Part shown: positions 1-8,891 of the stretch, piece after piece
How positions within the stretch are numbered: the stretch's first letter is position 1
Layout: every line of letters starts with the position of its first letter
Assembly (NCBI RefSeq): GCF_004345565.1
Contig: NZ_SLWA01000001.1
Location: 281,892 to 345,891 of the forward strand
Reading direction: 5' to 3'
DNA length: 64,000 nucleotides
Source: Flavobacterium circumlabens
GTDB lineage: Bacteria; Bacteroidota; Bacteroidia; Flavobacteriales; Flavobacteriaceae
Program-made: the position numbers and the translations under genes
The notes under the pieces: model-generated
Databases searched by the model: none
Seen by the model: the letters and a program-made list of their open reading frames with translations, nothing else
Told to the model about the DNA's origin: nothing

Positions 1-937
1 CCGGAGTTGTTCCGCAACAACCCCCAATGATATTGATTAAATTATCGTCTAAATATTCTTTGATGAAAGCCTGAGTTTGTTCCGGTGTTTCATCGTATTG
101 TCCGAATGCGTTGGGTAAACCTGCGTTTGGATGTGCCGAAACATTAAACTGTGTATGTTGCGATAATGTTTTTAAATAGGGCTTCAATAAATCGGCTCCA
201 AGAGCGCAATTGAATCCCACACTTAATAACGGAATATGCGATACTGAAATCAAAAAAGCTTCTACCGTTTGCCCGGAAAGCGTTCTTCCGGAAGCATCGG
301 TAATGGTTCCCGAAACCATGATTGGGATATCCATATTACGTTCGTCTTTTACTTCTTCGATCGCGAAAAGTGCTGCTTTGGCATTTAAAGTGTCAAAGAT
401 GGTTTCTACTAAAAGTAAATCGCAGCCACCATCCATTAAGGCTTCTACTTGTTGTTTGTAGGCAATTCGCAGATCATCGAACGTTACGGCCCTGTAACCC
501 GGGTCGTTTACATCGGGCGACATACTTGCCGTTCTGTTCGTTGGTCCGATTGAACCGGCTACGAAACGGGGTTTGTCCGGGTTTTTAGCGGTGAATTCGT
601 CGGCTACTTCACGGGCAAGCTTAGCTGATTCATAGTTTAATTCATAAACCAGGCCTTCCAGGAAGTAATCGGCCATACCAATCGTCGTTCCTGAAAAAGT
701 ATTGGTTTCTACAATGTCTGCGCCGGCTTCGTAATAAGCGGCGTGAACATCGCGAATTGCCTGTGGTTGTGTTATGGATAGTAAATCGTTATTTCCTTTT
801 AACGGATGCGGGAAATCTTTGAAACGCTCGCCACGAAAATCTTCTTCGGAGAAGTTATAGCGCTGCAACATGGTTCCCATTGCCCCGTCAAGGATTAGGA
901 TATTTTTTTTAATTGCTTCCTGAATTTTTATTGACAT
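1..937 (-). CDS. metH: Methionine synthase, homocysteine-binding (Hcy) domain, 3' end beyond window
   Basis: This frame is open from an ATG at 935-937 to the left edge, about 312 codons, so it is partial only because of the window. It encodes the homocysteine S-methyltransferase module of cobalamin-dependent MetH. The start reads [23 protein letters not shown], with the family's DGAMGT turn. ETNTFSGT and [10 protein letters not shown] follow, then a Cys in FNCALGA and GGCCGTTP near the edge, which together give the three zinc-binding cysteines that hold homocysteine. It transfers the methyl group of methyl-tetrahydrofolate, through cobalamin, to homocysteine. In many Bacteroidota this domain is a separate gene from the cobalamin and activation domains; the window cannot show which applies here. 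A SAM-I riboswitch lies upstream (1166-1275). Confidence 0.93.
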   Translation of the reverse strand, partial: MSIKIQEAIKKNILILDGAMGTMLQRYNFSEEDFRGERFKDFPHPLKGNNDLLSITQPQAIRDVHAAYYEAGADIVETNTFSGTTIGMADYFLEGLVYELNYESAKLAREVADEFTAKNPDKPRFVAGSIGPTNRTASMSPDVNDPGYRAVTFDDLRIAYKQQVEALMDGGCDLLLVETIFDTLNAKAALFAIEEVKDERNMDIPIMVSGTITDASGRTLSGQTVEAFLISVSHIPLLSVGFNCALGADLLKPYLKTLSQHTQFNVSAHPNAGLPNAFGQYDETPEQTQAFIKEYLDDNLINIIGGCCGTTP

Positions 938-1013
938 ATTTTTTATCTTTTAGCTGCTAAGACGCTAAGGTGCTTAGAGGCTAAGTTTTTTTTTAAATTA
1001 TAATTCCGAAATT

Positions 1014-1046
1014 AAACCTGAAGGGTTTTTAAAAACCGTCAGGTTT
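1014..1046 (-). terminator. Hairpin between SAM-I aptamer and metH, candidate expression platform
   Basis: AAACCTG (1014-1020) and CAGGTTT (1040-1046) pair, with GGTTTTT/AAAAACC extending the stem inward. On the minus strand the stem is followed by a T-rich stretch, so it can act as an intrinsic terminator. Its place between the aptamer and the metH start makes it the likely switch hairpin. That role is inferred, because the anti-terminator partner was not traced. Confidence 0.5.
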
Positions 1047-1165
1047 AAAAGAGTAAACAATTGACGGCAAAAATGCGCCAATGCTTCGCTCATGATACTG
1101 AATTCAGTAAAATAATATTGTATGGTTGTCAGGAAGAGTTTTGAGAAATACGTTTATGTATTTGT

Positions 1166-1275
1166 GTTATCTATCTTTAATACTAAGAATAGTATAAAGT
1201 AGAATGTAGCACCTTCTTTATGATAAAGGGTTGCTAAGGTTTCATTGGGTCTTTCCCTCCGCCTTTCGTGATAAC
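1166..1275 (-). ncRNA. SAM-I (S-box) riboswitch upstream of metH
   Basis: Read on the minus strand, the element starts with GTTAT and ends with ATAAC (the P1 helix). Inside is the conserved S-box core: GGCGGAGGGA, then GACCCAATGAAACC, then TTAGCAACC, then AGGTGCTACATTC. A P4-type hairpin (TACTAAGAATAGTA) follows. Order and spacing match the SAM-I class (Rfam RF00162). It binds S-adenosylmethionine and normally reduces expression of methionine genes when SAM is plentiful. It lies about 230 nt ahead of the metH start. Confidence 0.93.
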
Positions 1276-1298
1276 TTTCAATAATTTTAAGAACAGTG

Positions 1299-1330
1299 CA
1301 AAGGTATGAAATAGCATTGCTACTTGCAAG
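1299..1330 (-). promoter_or_regulatory. Promoter for the metH riboswitch transcript
   Basis: On the minus strand, CTTG at 1330-1327 is followed after 20 bp by TACCTTTG at 1306-1299. These match the Bacteroidota -33 (TTTG-like) and -7 (TAnnTTTG) boxes. The predicted start, a few bases further on, falls just before the riboswitch P1 helix. Confidence 0.6.
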
Positions 1331-1404
1331 TTTTTTTTTCAGACTCTCAGGGGCTGGGGTACTAAGTGTCTAAGGTTAAAATTTGGGGTATGTTTTTTTA
1401 AATA

Positions 1405-1500
1405 TAGCGCACGGTTTCAACCGTGGAAGACGGATCGTGATTATGCAACGTGACAAGGCATTTTGATATGCATTACGCTCCAGTGGTTGAAACCACTGGC
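1405..1500. repeat. REP-like element with two GGTTGAAACC-type palindromes
   Basis: Two hairpin sequences lie about 55 bp apart. CACGG-TTTCAA-CCGTG is at 1410-1425, and CCAGTGG-TTGAAA-CCACTGG is at 1480-1499. They share the core GGTT(T)CAACC / GGTTGAAACC in inverted orientation. The stretch is richer in G+C than the surrounding spacer. This layout resembles repetitive extragenic palindromes mobilised by REP-associated transposases, but no transposase is in the window and no second copy was seen. Confidence 0.45.
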
Positions 1501-1545
1501 CATGTTTATGCTCTTTCCCAAAAGCATCAATGTTTAAAAAAACGA

Positions 1546-1572
1546 AAAGCCCAAACCATAAGTTTGAGCTTT
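1546..1572 (-). terminator. Terminator of the sulfate assimilation operon
   Basis: AAAGCCCAAAC (1546-1556) pairs with GTTTGAGCTTT (1562-1572). On the minus strand the stem is followed by TTTTCGTTTTTTT. It lies about 40 bp after the stop of the ferredoxin-NADP reductase gene, the last gene of the operon. Confidence 0.75.
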
Positions 1573-1609
1573 CTATATAAAAATCTTAGATCCTTAGTAT
1601 CTTAGCGTC

Positions 1610-2662
1610 TTAAACAATCGCCTTAACAACCGCTTTTGGCGCTTCTTTACGAGTTCCGTCGAAACCGTCGACACCTGAAACTGTGGTATATTTCAATACA
1701 TATTTTTTTCCGGGATTGATGATTTGGTAGGCCGCCTGACACATTAAAGTGGCTTCGTGGAATCCGCAAAGAATCAATTTTAATTTTCCGGGATACGTAT
1801 TCACGTCTCCAATAGCGAAGATTCCAGGAATGTTAGTCTGGTAATCTAATGCGTTGTTTACTTTAATGGCATTTTTCTCGATATCTAATCCCCAGTCTGC
1901 GATTGGACCTAATTTAGGCGTTAATCCGAAAAGCGGAATAAAGAAATCCGTTTCGATTTTACGGTGTGCTCCGTTTTCTTCGATATCTAAAGACTCAACA
2001 TGCTCAGCACCATTGATTCCGATTACTTCTGCAGGAGTGATCAATTTAATTTTTCCGGCTGTTTTTAGTTCCTGTACTTTTTCTACAGAATCTAAAGCTC
2101 CTCTGAATTCATTTCTTCTATGAATTAAGGTTACCTCTGAAGCTACGTTAGAAAGGAAAATACTCCAGTCTAAAGCTGAATCTCCTCCTCCGGCAATTAC
2201 TACTCTTTTGTCCCTGAATTTCTCCGGATTTTTGATGAAGTATTTTACTCCTTTATCTTCATAAAATTCGATATCTTCAATAAGTGGCTTACGGGGCTCA
2301 AAACTTCCCAAACCTCCGGCGATAGCAATAACCGGTGCATGAAATTTAGTTCCTTTATTTGAGGTTACAATAAAACTTCCGTCTTCTTGTTTTTCGATCG
2401 TTTCAGCACGCTCTCCTAAAGTATAACCTGGCTCAAACTGTTTAATTTGTTCCTGAAGGTTATCAATTAAATCTCCTGCTAAAACTTCCGGGAATCCGGG
2501 AATATCATAAATCGGTTTTTTCGGGTACAATTCTGAAAGTTGTCCGCCTGCTTGTGGTAAAGCATCCAAAATATGACATTTTAATTTTAATAATCCTGCC
2601 TCAAAAACGGCAAATAAACCTGTTGGTCCTGCTCCAATTATAAGTATATCTGTTTTAATCAT
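1610..2662 (-). CDS. Ferredoxin/flavodoxin-NADP+ reductase, thioredoxin-reductase-like type
   Basis: 350 residues. The N-terminus has the FAD-binding GAGPTG (residues 11-16) followed by AGGQL. A second glycine-rich motif, IAGGGDSALDW (around 155-165), binds NADP(H), and GIFAIGDVNT near residue 285 is the second FAD contact. The protein belongs to the type 2 ferredoxin-NADP reductases, which resemble thioredoxin reductase but lack its CxxC redox pair; none is seen here. Because it ends the sulfate operon, and the operon has no CysJ flavoprotein, it most likely supplies electrons from NADPH through ferredoxin to the sulfite reductase. That partnership is inferred from context. Confidence 0.88.
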   Translation of the reverse strand: MIKTDILIIGAGPTGLFAVFEAGLLKLKCHILDALPQAGGQLSELYPKKPIYDIPGFPEVLAGDLIDNLQEQIKQFEPGYTLGERAETIEKQEDGSFIVTSNKGTKFHAPVIAIAGGLGSFEPRKPLIEDIEFYEDKGVKYFIKNPEKFRDKRVVIAGGGDSALDWSIFLSNVASEVTLIHRRNEFRGALDSVEKVQELKTAGKIKLITPAEVIGINGAEHVESLDIEENGAHRKIETDFFIPLFGLTPKLGPIADWGLDIEKNAIKVNNALDYQTNIPGIFAIGDVNTYPGKLKLILCGFHEATLMCQAAYQIINPGKKYVLKYTTVSGVDGFDGTRKEAPKAVVKAIV

Positions 2663-2759
2663 TATGCTTGTTGTTTATAATCATTCTTAATAATACAAAG
2701 AAACGAATAATTTATTCTTCTGACAATGATTTAAGTCATTGATTTCTTTGTGCAATTTT

Positions 2760-3341
2760 TTACTCTTTATTTTTTAATGAAGCCGTGATTTCGTTCATTC
2801 TTTTCACCTTTTCTTCAAAATCACCTTTCAGTGTTTTTCTGTATTCATTGAGGTTTTCAACCATTTGATTGATATCTTCCGGAATCACTTCTTCGAAAAA
2901 CTCCCGCAATCTTTTGGCGGTTGTAGGTGATTTTCCGTTGGTTGAAATTGCGATTTTTACATTTCCTTTGGTGACGATTCCGCCTAAATAATAATCACAT
3001 AAATCCGGCGTGTCGGCAATATTACAAATCAAATAACGCTTTCGCGATAGGTCGTATACTCTTTTATTGACTTTTAAATCATCGGTACAAGCGATTACCA
3101 TGTGACGCTTTTTGAGCATTCTTTTCTTAAACTTAGCTTCCGTTAACCTAATTGACGGGTGCTTTTCGGCTAAAACTTTAATTTCTAAATGAAAGTCAGG
3201 CGCTACAACCTCAACATTGGCATTTGGACTCGACTTCAACAAAAAAGAAAGTTTTTCTAATCCAACGTTTCCTCCGCCCACAATCAACACGTTCAGATGG
3301 TGAAGTTTTAGGAATATGGGATATAATTCGTTTTGTTCCAT
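2760..3341 (-). CDS. Precorrin-2 dehydrogenase / sirohydrochlorin ferrochelatase (siroheme synthase N-domain type)
   Basis: 193 residues, the length of the stand-alone Met8p/CysG-N family. The NAD-binding motif is VGGGNVGLEK (residues 21-30). ACTDDLKVN and CNIADTPDLCDY are the family's core segments, and SPTTAKRLREF lies in the region that shapes the active site. It oxidises precorrin-2 to sirohydrochlorin and inserts iron, giving siroheme for the sulfite reductase encoded two genes upstream. It sits between the SUMT gene (42 bp upstream) and the ferredoxin reductase, so the operon carries the cofactor steps beside the enzyme that needs them. The 97-bp gap to the next gene shows no hairpin. 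Confidence 0.88.
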   Translation of the reverse strand: MEQNELYPIFLKLHHLNVLIVGGGNVGLEKLSFLLKSSPNANVEVVAPDFHLEIKVLAEKHPSIRLTEAKFKKRMLKKRHMVIACTDDLKVNKRVYDLSRKRYLICNIADTPDLCDYYLGGIVTKGNVKIAISTNGKSPTTAKRLREFFEEVIPEDINQMVENLNEYRKTLKGDFEEKVKRMNEITASLKNKE

Positions 3342-3383
3342 TTTAATTTATTTTCATCCAATCAAAATTAGATGATTTTTATT

Positions 3384-4157
3384 TTACCGAACGATTTCCT
3401 GTGATAGAAATTCTTCGTAAAACCCTTTTAATTTATTGCTTTCCCGTACCACTTCTCCCAAAACAATAATCGCCGGGGAACTTAATTGCTGTTTTTTTAC
3501 TATATCCAAAATCGAATCTACTCTTCCAATACCAACTTTTTCTTCCGTTGTGGTTCCGTTTTGAATAATCGCTACGGGTAAATTTCCTTTGCCTTCCTTT
3601 TGAAACAAATCGACAATTTGAGGCAATTTGTGCATTCCCATCAAAATGACCACTGTCGCAGAGGATTGTGCTGCCAAAGCTACATCTGAGGATAATTTCC
3701 TGTCGGAAGTGGTGCCTGTAATGGCCCAGAAACTTTCTGAAACACCTCTTTTTGTAATCGAAATTCCCTGACTCGCCGGAACGGCAACTACAGAAGAAAT
3801 TCCGGGAACGACAACTGTCGGGATTCCAAAACTTTCAACAAATTCTATTTCTTCGCTTCCACGTCCGAAAATAAACGGATCTCCGCCTTTTAAACGCACT
3901 ACATTTCCGTACGTTAAAGCATTATCAACAATCAGCTGATTGATTTGATCCTGCGTGTACGCGTGGTTTCCTATTTTTTTTCCTACAAAAATTTTGATGG
4001 CATTTTTGGGAGCGTGTGCTAATATTTCGTTATTGGCCAGGGCATCGTACAAAACCACATTTGCCTCAGCCAGCGCTTTTACCGCTTTGAGCGTAAGCAA
4101 ATCCGGATCGCCGGGACCTGCGCCAACTAAAGTTACTTTTGGTTTAATGTTAAGCAT
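3384..4157 (-). CDS. cobA: Uroporphyrinogen-III C-methyltransferase (SUMT)
   Basis: 257 residues, typical of single-domain SUMT. VGAGPGDPDLLTLKA (residues 11-25) is the tetrapyrrole methylase signature, and VRLKGGDPFIFGRGSEE near residue 90 is the second signature that builds the SAM site. It methylates uroporphyrinogen III twice to precorrin-2, using SAM, as the first step to siroheme. The start overlaps the end of the sulfite reductase gene by 8 bp, which suggests translational coupling. The N-terminal methyltransferase and the separate downstream dehydrogenase together do the work of a fused CysG. Confidence 0.93.
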   Translation of the reverse strand: MLNIKPKVTLVGAGPGDPDLLTLKAVKALAEANVVLYDALANNEILAHAPKNAIKIFVGKKIGNHAYTQDQINQLIVDNALTYGNVVRLKGGDPFIFGRGSEEIEFVESFGIPTVVVPGISSVVAVPASQGISITKRGVSESFWAITGTTSDRKLSSDVALAAQSSATVVILMGMHKLPQIVDLFQKEGKGNLPVAIIQNGTTTEEKVGIGRVDSILDIVKKQQLSSPAIIVLGEVVRESNKLKGFYEEFLSQEIVR

Positions 4158-6303
4158 TTGCTAATTCCTGGGCTCTGTATTTTTCTATGGTATCAAAAAA
4201 TGAAATTCCCTGTTGAATGTATTGTTTTGCAAATACTTCTGAAGGTTCATTTTGATTGATTTGATATACTAATTCTCTAAATGATGCAGGCGACAAATCT
4301 TTAGAAGTAACCGCTCCATTACTTTTATCTGATACCTCTACAAATGTTGTTGGCAATTTTATTTTTGAACTTGTAATAAAAACAGTATCAAACAAATCAA
4401 CAATTCCGGCGTGATGGTTTGTTTTTTCATTTTCTGAAAGTAATAATGCTTTTGCACCATTTACAAATCCGGCGTAAGCATGATAAATAGCATCTGACCA
4501 TTTTCCTTCGTCGAATGATTCATGAGCGAAAGTCAGTTTATCTTTGGCTTCTAACAATAAAGTAGCAACCAAATCTATGACAACTCCGGCACATTCTCCT
4601 ACGCCAACTGCTTTTACATAGTTATCAGCATTTCCCCAATCAATAAAATCAGCTTCGGTTAAATTGGTTATATCTGCAAAAGGTTTTAAAATTTCATAGA
4701 AATATTTCTCCCCTTTAAGATCGTAATAATTCAGGAATTTTTCTCCGTTTGCATTCGCATCAAAATCATTTAAAATGGTACGCAATGCATCCGGTCCTCT
4801 TCGGCTTGGAATTTTAATCACTTTGTCGGCAAAACGTCCTGCTCCGTTTCCTAATTTCCCTCCGCCTAATAAAACCTGTAATGCCGGCGCTACCAGCTTT
4901 CCTGAGTTGATAGACATTCCCTGAAAACCAATTGCCGACATATTGTGTTGTCCGCAGGCATTCATACAACCACTGATCTTGATTTCAATTTCACGGTTGT
5001 TTTTGTACTGAGGATATTCTGCATTGATTACTCTTTCTAATTCTTCAGCTATACCGGTACTACTTGCAATCCCCAAATTACAAGTATCAGTACCCGGACA
5101 AGCTGTAATATCCGCTGTCGAATTATACCCTAAATGAACAAAGTCCAATTTGGCTAATTCCTGATAAAAGAAAGGAAGATTCTCTTCTTTTACGTGACGG
5201 ATTACAATATTTTGACGCAATGAAAAACGCAATTCGTTTGCCGCGTAATTTTTAATTAAATCGGCTAATAATCTCGCTTTATCGGTATAGAAATCCCCTA
5301 ATAAAACTTTAATTCCGATCGCGTAATAACCTGCTTGTTTCTGTGCGATTACATTCGATTCTTTCCATGCTTCATAAGCTGCTGTATCTTCGATTGTAAC
5401 TTGCGGCACTTCTAATAATGGTTCCGGAATCGGGCCATCAAAAGCAGTTGTATCAATTTCGTACGTTTCAAAAGCAATTGCTTTTTTCTCTTTTTCAACC
5501 AAATCAAGGAAAACATCTCTTCCCATTTCTTTGATCAGGAACTTCATACGAGCTTTCATTCTTTTGGCACGCTCGCCATATCGGTCGAAAATACGGATGA
5601 TTCCTTCTGCTGTTGGAATAATCTGGTTTACGGGAACAAACTCTGAAAGTAATTCCGCATGGGCCGGCTGTGAACCTAAACCTCCCCCGAACATGATTTT
5701 AAAACCTTTTTCACCATTTACAATTTTAGGAATAAATCCTAAATCGTGTAAATAACTCAAAGCGGTATCTTCTTCTGATGATGAGAACGAAATTTTAAAC
5801 TTACGTCCCATTTCCTGACAAATTGGATTTCTCAATAGGTATTGAAAAAGTCCGTGTGCATAAGGCGAAACGTCAAACGGTTCGTTTACGTCTACACCTG
5901 CCAGTTCGCTTCCTGTAATATTTCTAACGGTGTTTCCGCATGCTTCACGTAACGTAATATCGTCTTTAGCCAGATTTGCCCAAAGTTCCGGAGTTCTGTC
6001 TAAACTTACGTAGTGAATCTGAATGTCCTGACGGGTTGTAATGTGCAAACGTCCTGTTGAATATTCATCAGAAACTTTGGTAATACGCACCAATTGTTCG
6101 CTCGTCACTTTACCGTATGGCAATTTAATACGAATCATTTGTACACCTTCCTGACGCTGACCGTAAATGCCTCGCGCTAAACGAAGACTACGAAAACGCT
6201 CATCATCAATTTTTCCTCCACGGAATAAGTGAATCTTTTTTTCAAGATCGATAATCTCTTTCTGAACTATCGGATTTTCTATTTCTGTTCTAAAACTTTC
6301 CAT
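4150..6303 (-). CDS. Sulfite reductase hemoprotein with C-terminal HEPN domain
   Basis: 717 residues, longer than the roughly 500-570 usual for assimilatory sulfite or nitrite reductases. Residues 1 to about 540 carry the repeated ferredoxin-like and siroheme/4Fe-4S modules. The cluster ligands are C402 and C408 (ACPGTDTC) and C446 and C450 (GCMNAC). The remaining 170 residues contain a helical stretch (KLTFAHESFDEGKWSDAIYH...) that looks like a HEPN domain. It reduces sulfite to sulfide with six electrons. No CysJ partner is present, so it is probably ferredoxin-dependent, fed by the reductase at 1610-2662. The gene overlaps the SUMT gene by 8 bp. The role of the HEPN domain is unknown. Confidence 0.9.
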   Translation of the reverse strand: MESFRTEIENPIVQKEIIDLEKKIHLFRGGKIDDERFRSLRLARGIYGQRQEGVQMIRIKLPYGKVTSEQLVRITKVSDEYSTGRLHITTRQDIQIHYVSLDRTPELWANLAKDDITLREACGNTVRNITGSELAGVDVNEPFDVSPYAHGLFQYLLRNPICQEMGRKFKISFSSSEEDTALSYLHDLGFIPKIVNGEKGFKIMFGGGLGSQPAHAELLSEFVPVNQIIPTAEGIIRIFDRYGERAKRMKARMKFLIKEMGRDVFLDLVEKEKKAIAFETYEIDTTAFDGPIPEPLLEVPQVTIEDTAAYEAWKESNVIAQKQAGYYAIGIKVLLGDFYTDKARLLADLIKNYAANELRFSLRQNIVIRHVKEENLPFFYQELAKLDFVHLGYNSTADITACPGTDTCNLGIASSTGIAEELERVINAEYPQYKNNREIEIKISGCMNACGQHNMSAIGFQGMSINSGKLVAPALQVLLGGGKLGNGAGRFADKVIKIPSRRGPDALRTILNDFDANANGEKFLNYYDLKGEKYFYEILKPFADITNLTEADFIDWGNADNYVKAVGVGECAGVVIDLVATLLLEAKDKLTFAHESFDEGKWSDAIYHAYAGFVNGAKALLLSENEKTNHHAGIVDLFDTVFITSSKIKLPTTFVEVSDKSNGAVTSKDLSPASFRELVYQINQNEPSEVFAKQYIQQGISFFDTIEKYRAQELANA

Positions 6304-6304
6304 T

Positions 6305-6417
6305 TCTTTTTAATGCTTTAGGCTTTAAGCAATAAGCTGTAGGCTTTCTTGCGTACCGTGTTATACATTTTTTGCTAAAAGCTTACCGCCTAAAGCTTAT
6401 TGCTTACAGCAGTGAAA
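6305..6417. repeat. AAGC/GCTT-rich intergenic low-complexity repeat
   Basis: The 114-bp spacer between cysN and the sulfite reductase gene is built from variants of TTTAGGCTTTAAGCAATAAG, with an inverted second half (AAAGCTTATTGCTTACAGC). A very similar string occupies 49845-49952. No gene or promoter is evident. It looks like a dispersed flavobacterial spacer repeat. Confidence 0.5.
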
Positions 6418-7662
6418 CTATCTAATAAATCCCACTCCTGCTGTGGTGTTTGTTGCGGTGTCAATTAAGATAAACGCTCCGTTTGATTTATTGTCGTTGT
6501 AGGCATCAAAATATAAAGGCTTGCTTAATTTGATCGTTACTTCTCCAATTTCGTTGATCGCTAATTGTGTTGCTTCTTTGGTTCCGGAATAGTCCGTTGA
6601 GATCGTATTCTTGATACTTTCCACTTTCGCCAAAACGGAGTTGGTATTGTGCTGTACAATATATTTGGTACCGGCAACCAGTTTTTTACTGTCCATCCAA
6701 CAGACGGTTGTGCTGATTTCTTTGTCAATTTTTGGAAGCTCTGATGACTTTACAATCATATCGCCTCTTGTCACATTGATATCATTTTCTAATTCGATGG
6801 TGATGGAAGAACCTGCAACGGCTTCATCAAATGTTTTATCGAAAAAGTGAATTTTAGATACTTTCGATTCTGTTAAAGAAGGTAAAACTGTAACCGCATC
6901 TCCTACTTTTATTGAATTACCGTACAGTTTTCCGGCATATCCTCTAAAATCATGATATTCCTGTGTTTTAGGACGAATTACAGTCTGAACCGGGAAACGG
7001 GCTTTTCCGGCTTCAAAAACATCCGAAGAATGCAATCCTTCTAAATGTTCCAGAACCGTCTGACCGTCGTACCAGGTCATGTTTTCTGATTTATCGACTA
7101 CATTTCCACCGTTAATCGCACTTAACGGAATGTAACTTACGTTTTGTTCTTTGAAAGTACTTTTAGCGTTTAATGCCTGGAAATCGGCTTTGATTTTATT
7201 GAAAACTTCTTCCGAATAATCCACTAAATCCATTTTGTTGATCGCTACAATCACCTCTTTTACTCTCAATAAATTATTGATAAAAAAGTGACGGTAAGTT
7301 TGCTCAATTACCCCTTTTCTGGCATCGATCAAAATAATAGAAACCTGAGAAGTTGAAGCTCCCGTAACCATGTTTCTGGTATATTCCACATGACCCGGAG
7401 TATCGGCAATGATGTAACTTTTCTTTGCAGTCGAAAAATAAATATGCGCTACATCAATCGTGATTCCCTGTTCCCTTTCGGCTACCAAACCATCTGTTGC
7501 CAATGAGAAATCAAGATAATCGTATCCTTTTTGTTTGCTGCTTTTTTCGATTGCTTCAATCTTATCCGTAGTCAATGATTTTGTATCGTACAATAATCTT
7601 CCGATCAAAGTACTTTTTCCGTCATCTACACTTCCTGCTGTTGCTATTTTTAAAACTTCCAT
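6418..7662 (-). CDS. cysN: Sulfate adenylyltransferase subunit 1 (GTPase subunit)
   Basis: 414 residues, EF-Tu-like GTPase fold. G1 is GSVDDGKSTLIGR (residues 10-22), G3 is DTPGHVEYTRNM and G4 is NKMD. Beta-barrel domains follow. GTP hydrolysis drives formation of adenosine 5'-phosphosulfate (APS) from ATP and sulfate, together with CysD encoded just upstream. The length matches a CysN without a fused APS kinase (CysC), and no separate cysC is in the operon. This points to direct reduction of APS by the downstream CysH-type enzyme. The 128-bp gap from cysD is filled by AT-rich sequence with TTTCAGG/TTTCAAG motifs. Confidence 0.95.
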   Translation of the reverse strand: MEVLKIATAGSVDDGKSTLIGRLLYDTKSLTTDKIEAIEKSSKQKGYDYLDFSLATDGLVAEREQGITIDVAHIYFSTAKKSYIIADTPGHVEYTRNMVTGASTSQVSIILIDARKGVIEQTYRHFFINNLLRVKEVIVAINKMDLVDYSEEVFNKIKADFQALNAKSTFKEQNVSYIPLSAINGGNVVDKSENMTWYDGQTVLEHLEGLHSSDVFEAGKARFPVQTVIRPKTQEYHDFRGYAGKLYGNSIKVGDAVTVLPSLTESKVSKIHFFDKTFDEAVAGSSITIELENDINVTRGDMIVKSSELPKIDKEISTTVCWMDSKKLVAGTKYIVQHNTNSVLAKVESIKNTISTDYSGTKEATQLAINEIGEVTIKLSKPLYFDAYNDNKSNGAFILIDTATNTTAGVGFIR

Positions 7663-7790
7663 TCTTGTATTTTGTTTCAGGTTTAAAAAATATGTTTCAA
7701 GTTTAATGTTTCAAGTTTTTGAAATACTCTAACAAATTTTAAAGCTGTATGTTTTTGATTTTAATTTTTAATTCTAAATTTTTAATTGAA

Positions 7791-8690
7791 TTAAAAGTAT
7801 CCTTGTTGTTTTCTCTTTTCCATTGCGGCTTCAGAACGCTTATCATCAATTCTGGCACCTCTTTCAGAAATGGTTGAAGTTCTGATTTCCCCTACTACTT
7901 CCTGAATGGTTGCGGCATAAGAATCTACTGCGGCAGTACAAGTCATATCTCCAACGGTTCTGAAGCGAACAATTCGTTCTTCGATTTGTTCGTCTTCTTC
8001 CTGGTACACAAAAGGAGAATGTGACCAGATTAAACCGTCTCTCAAAAAAACCTTTCTTTTATGTGAAAAATAGATGGATGGAATTTCGATGTGCTCTTTC
8101 TCAATATAGCTCCAGACGTCTAACTCTGTCCAGTTTGAAATTGGAAAAACACGAACGTTCTGACCATTTTCTATTTTTCCATTCAAAATATCAAATAACT
8201 CCGGACGTTGATTTTTTTCGTCCCACTGACCGAAATCATCACGAACTGAAAAAATACGCTCTTTTGCTCTTGCTTTTTCTTCATCACGACGCGCACCACC
8301 GATACAGGCATCAAACTTAAATTCTTCGATGGCATCTAAAAGTGTGATCGTCTGTAAGCTGTTTCTACTGGAATATTTTCCGGTTTCTTCCACTACTTTT
8401 CCTTCATCAATAGCATCCTGAACATTACGAACGATCAGCTCTAGCCCTAATTCTTCTACCAATTTATCTCTGAAAGCAATAGTTTCAGGAAAATTGTGTC
8501 CCGTATCAACGTGTAAAAGAGGAAACGGAATCTTTGCAGGAAAAAAAGCTTTTTGCGCCAAACGAACTAATGTTATAGAATCTTTTCCTCCCGAAAAAAG
8601 TAAAACCGGTTTGTCAAACTGTGAAATTACTTCTCTGAAAATGTATATGGCTTCACTCTCTAAAGCGTTTGTTTTTAATACTGAACTCAT
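7791..8690 (-). CDS. cysD: Sulfate adenylyltransferase subunit 2
   Basis: 299 residues, the standard CysD length. The PP-loop ATP-pyrophosphatase motif FSGGKDSITLVRL lies at residues 33-45, and LHVDTGHNFPETIAFRD follows. GARRDEEKARAKERIFSVRD and the C-terminal ERGARIDDKRSEAAMEKRK are family hallmarks. It catalyses adenylyl transfer to sulfate, giving APS with CysN. It is preceded by a tandem TTTCAGG repeat and a 200-bp AT-rich spacer after cysH, so the sulfate genes have longer gaps than a tight operon, but no terminator was seen in the gap. Confidence 0.96.
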   Translation of the reverse strand: MSSVLKTNALESEAIYIFREVISQFDKPVLLFSGGKDSITLVRLAQKAFFPAKIPFPLLHVDTGHNFPETIAFRDKLVEELGLELIVRNVQDAIDEGKVVEETGKYSSRNSLQTITLLDAIEEFKFDACIGGARRDEEKARAKERIFSVRDDFGQWDEKNQRPELFDILNGKIENGQNVRVFPISNWTELDVWSYIEKEHIEIPSIYFSHKRKVFLRDGLIWSHSPFVYQEEDEQIEERIVRFRTVGDMTCTAAVDSYAATIQEVVGEIRTSTISERGARIDDKRSEAAMEKRKQQGYF

Positions 8691-8702
8691 TGTGTTTTTT
8701 TG

Positions 8703-8730
8703 TTTCAGGTTTCAGGTTTCAGGTTTCAGG
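8703..8730. repeat. Tandem heptamer TTTCAGG x4
   Basis: Four exact copies of TTTCAGG run from 8703 to 8730 in the spacer between cysH and cysD. Related TTTCAGG and TTTCAAG words recur at 7675-7720 and 59790-59836. No coding function is apparent. The rest of this 200-bp spacer (8691-8891) shows no other recognisable element. Confidence 0.7.
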
Positions 8731-8891
8731 TTATTTTACCTTGTCTAAAATCTTAAACTCTCGTTATTCTGTTTTTTTGTTTCTTTTTGTTCAACAGGTT
8801 AAAAATCCGTTGCTCCAATCTTAATTCTTGATTCTTTACTCTTTGTTCTATTCTCCAGAACCAAGTCTTACCTCTAGCTTCTTGCTTCTAC

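Noticed and set aside
210..588. Plus-strand frames of 83 and 88 codons over the left edge
   Set aside because: They lie antisense to the metH Hcy domain, whose frame is clear and carries the zinc-binding motif.
8700..8735. TTTCAGG tandem considered as a CRISPR or phase-variation tract
   Set aside because: Units are only 7 bp without spacers, and the tract is in a spacer where slippage would not alter a reading frame.
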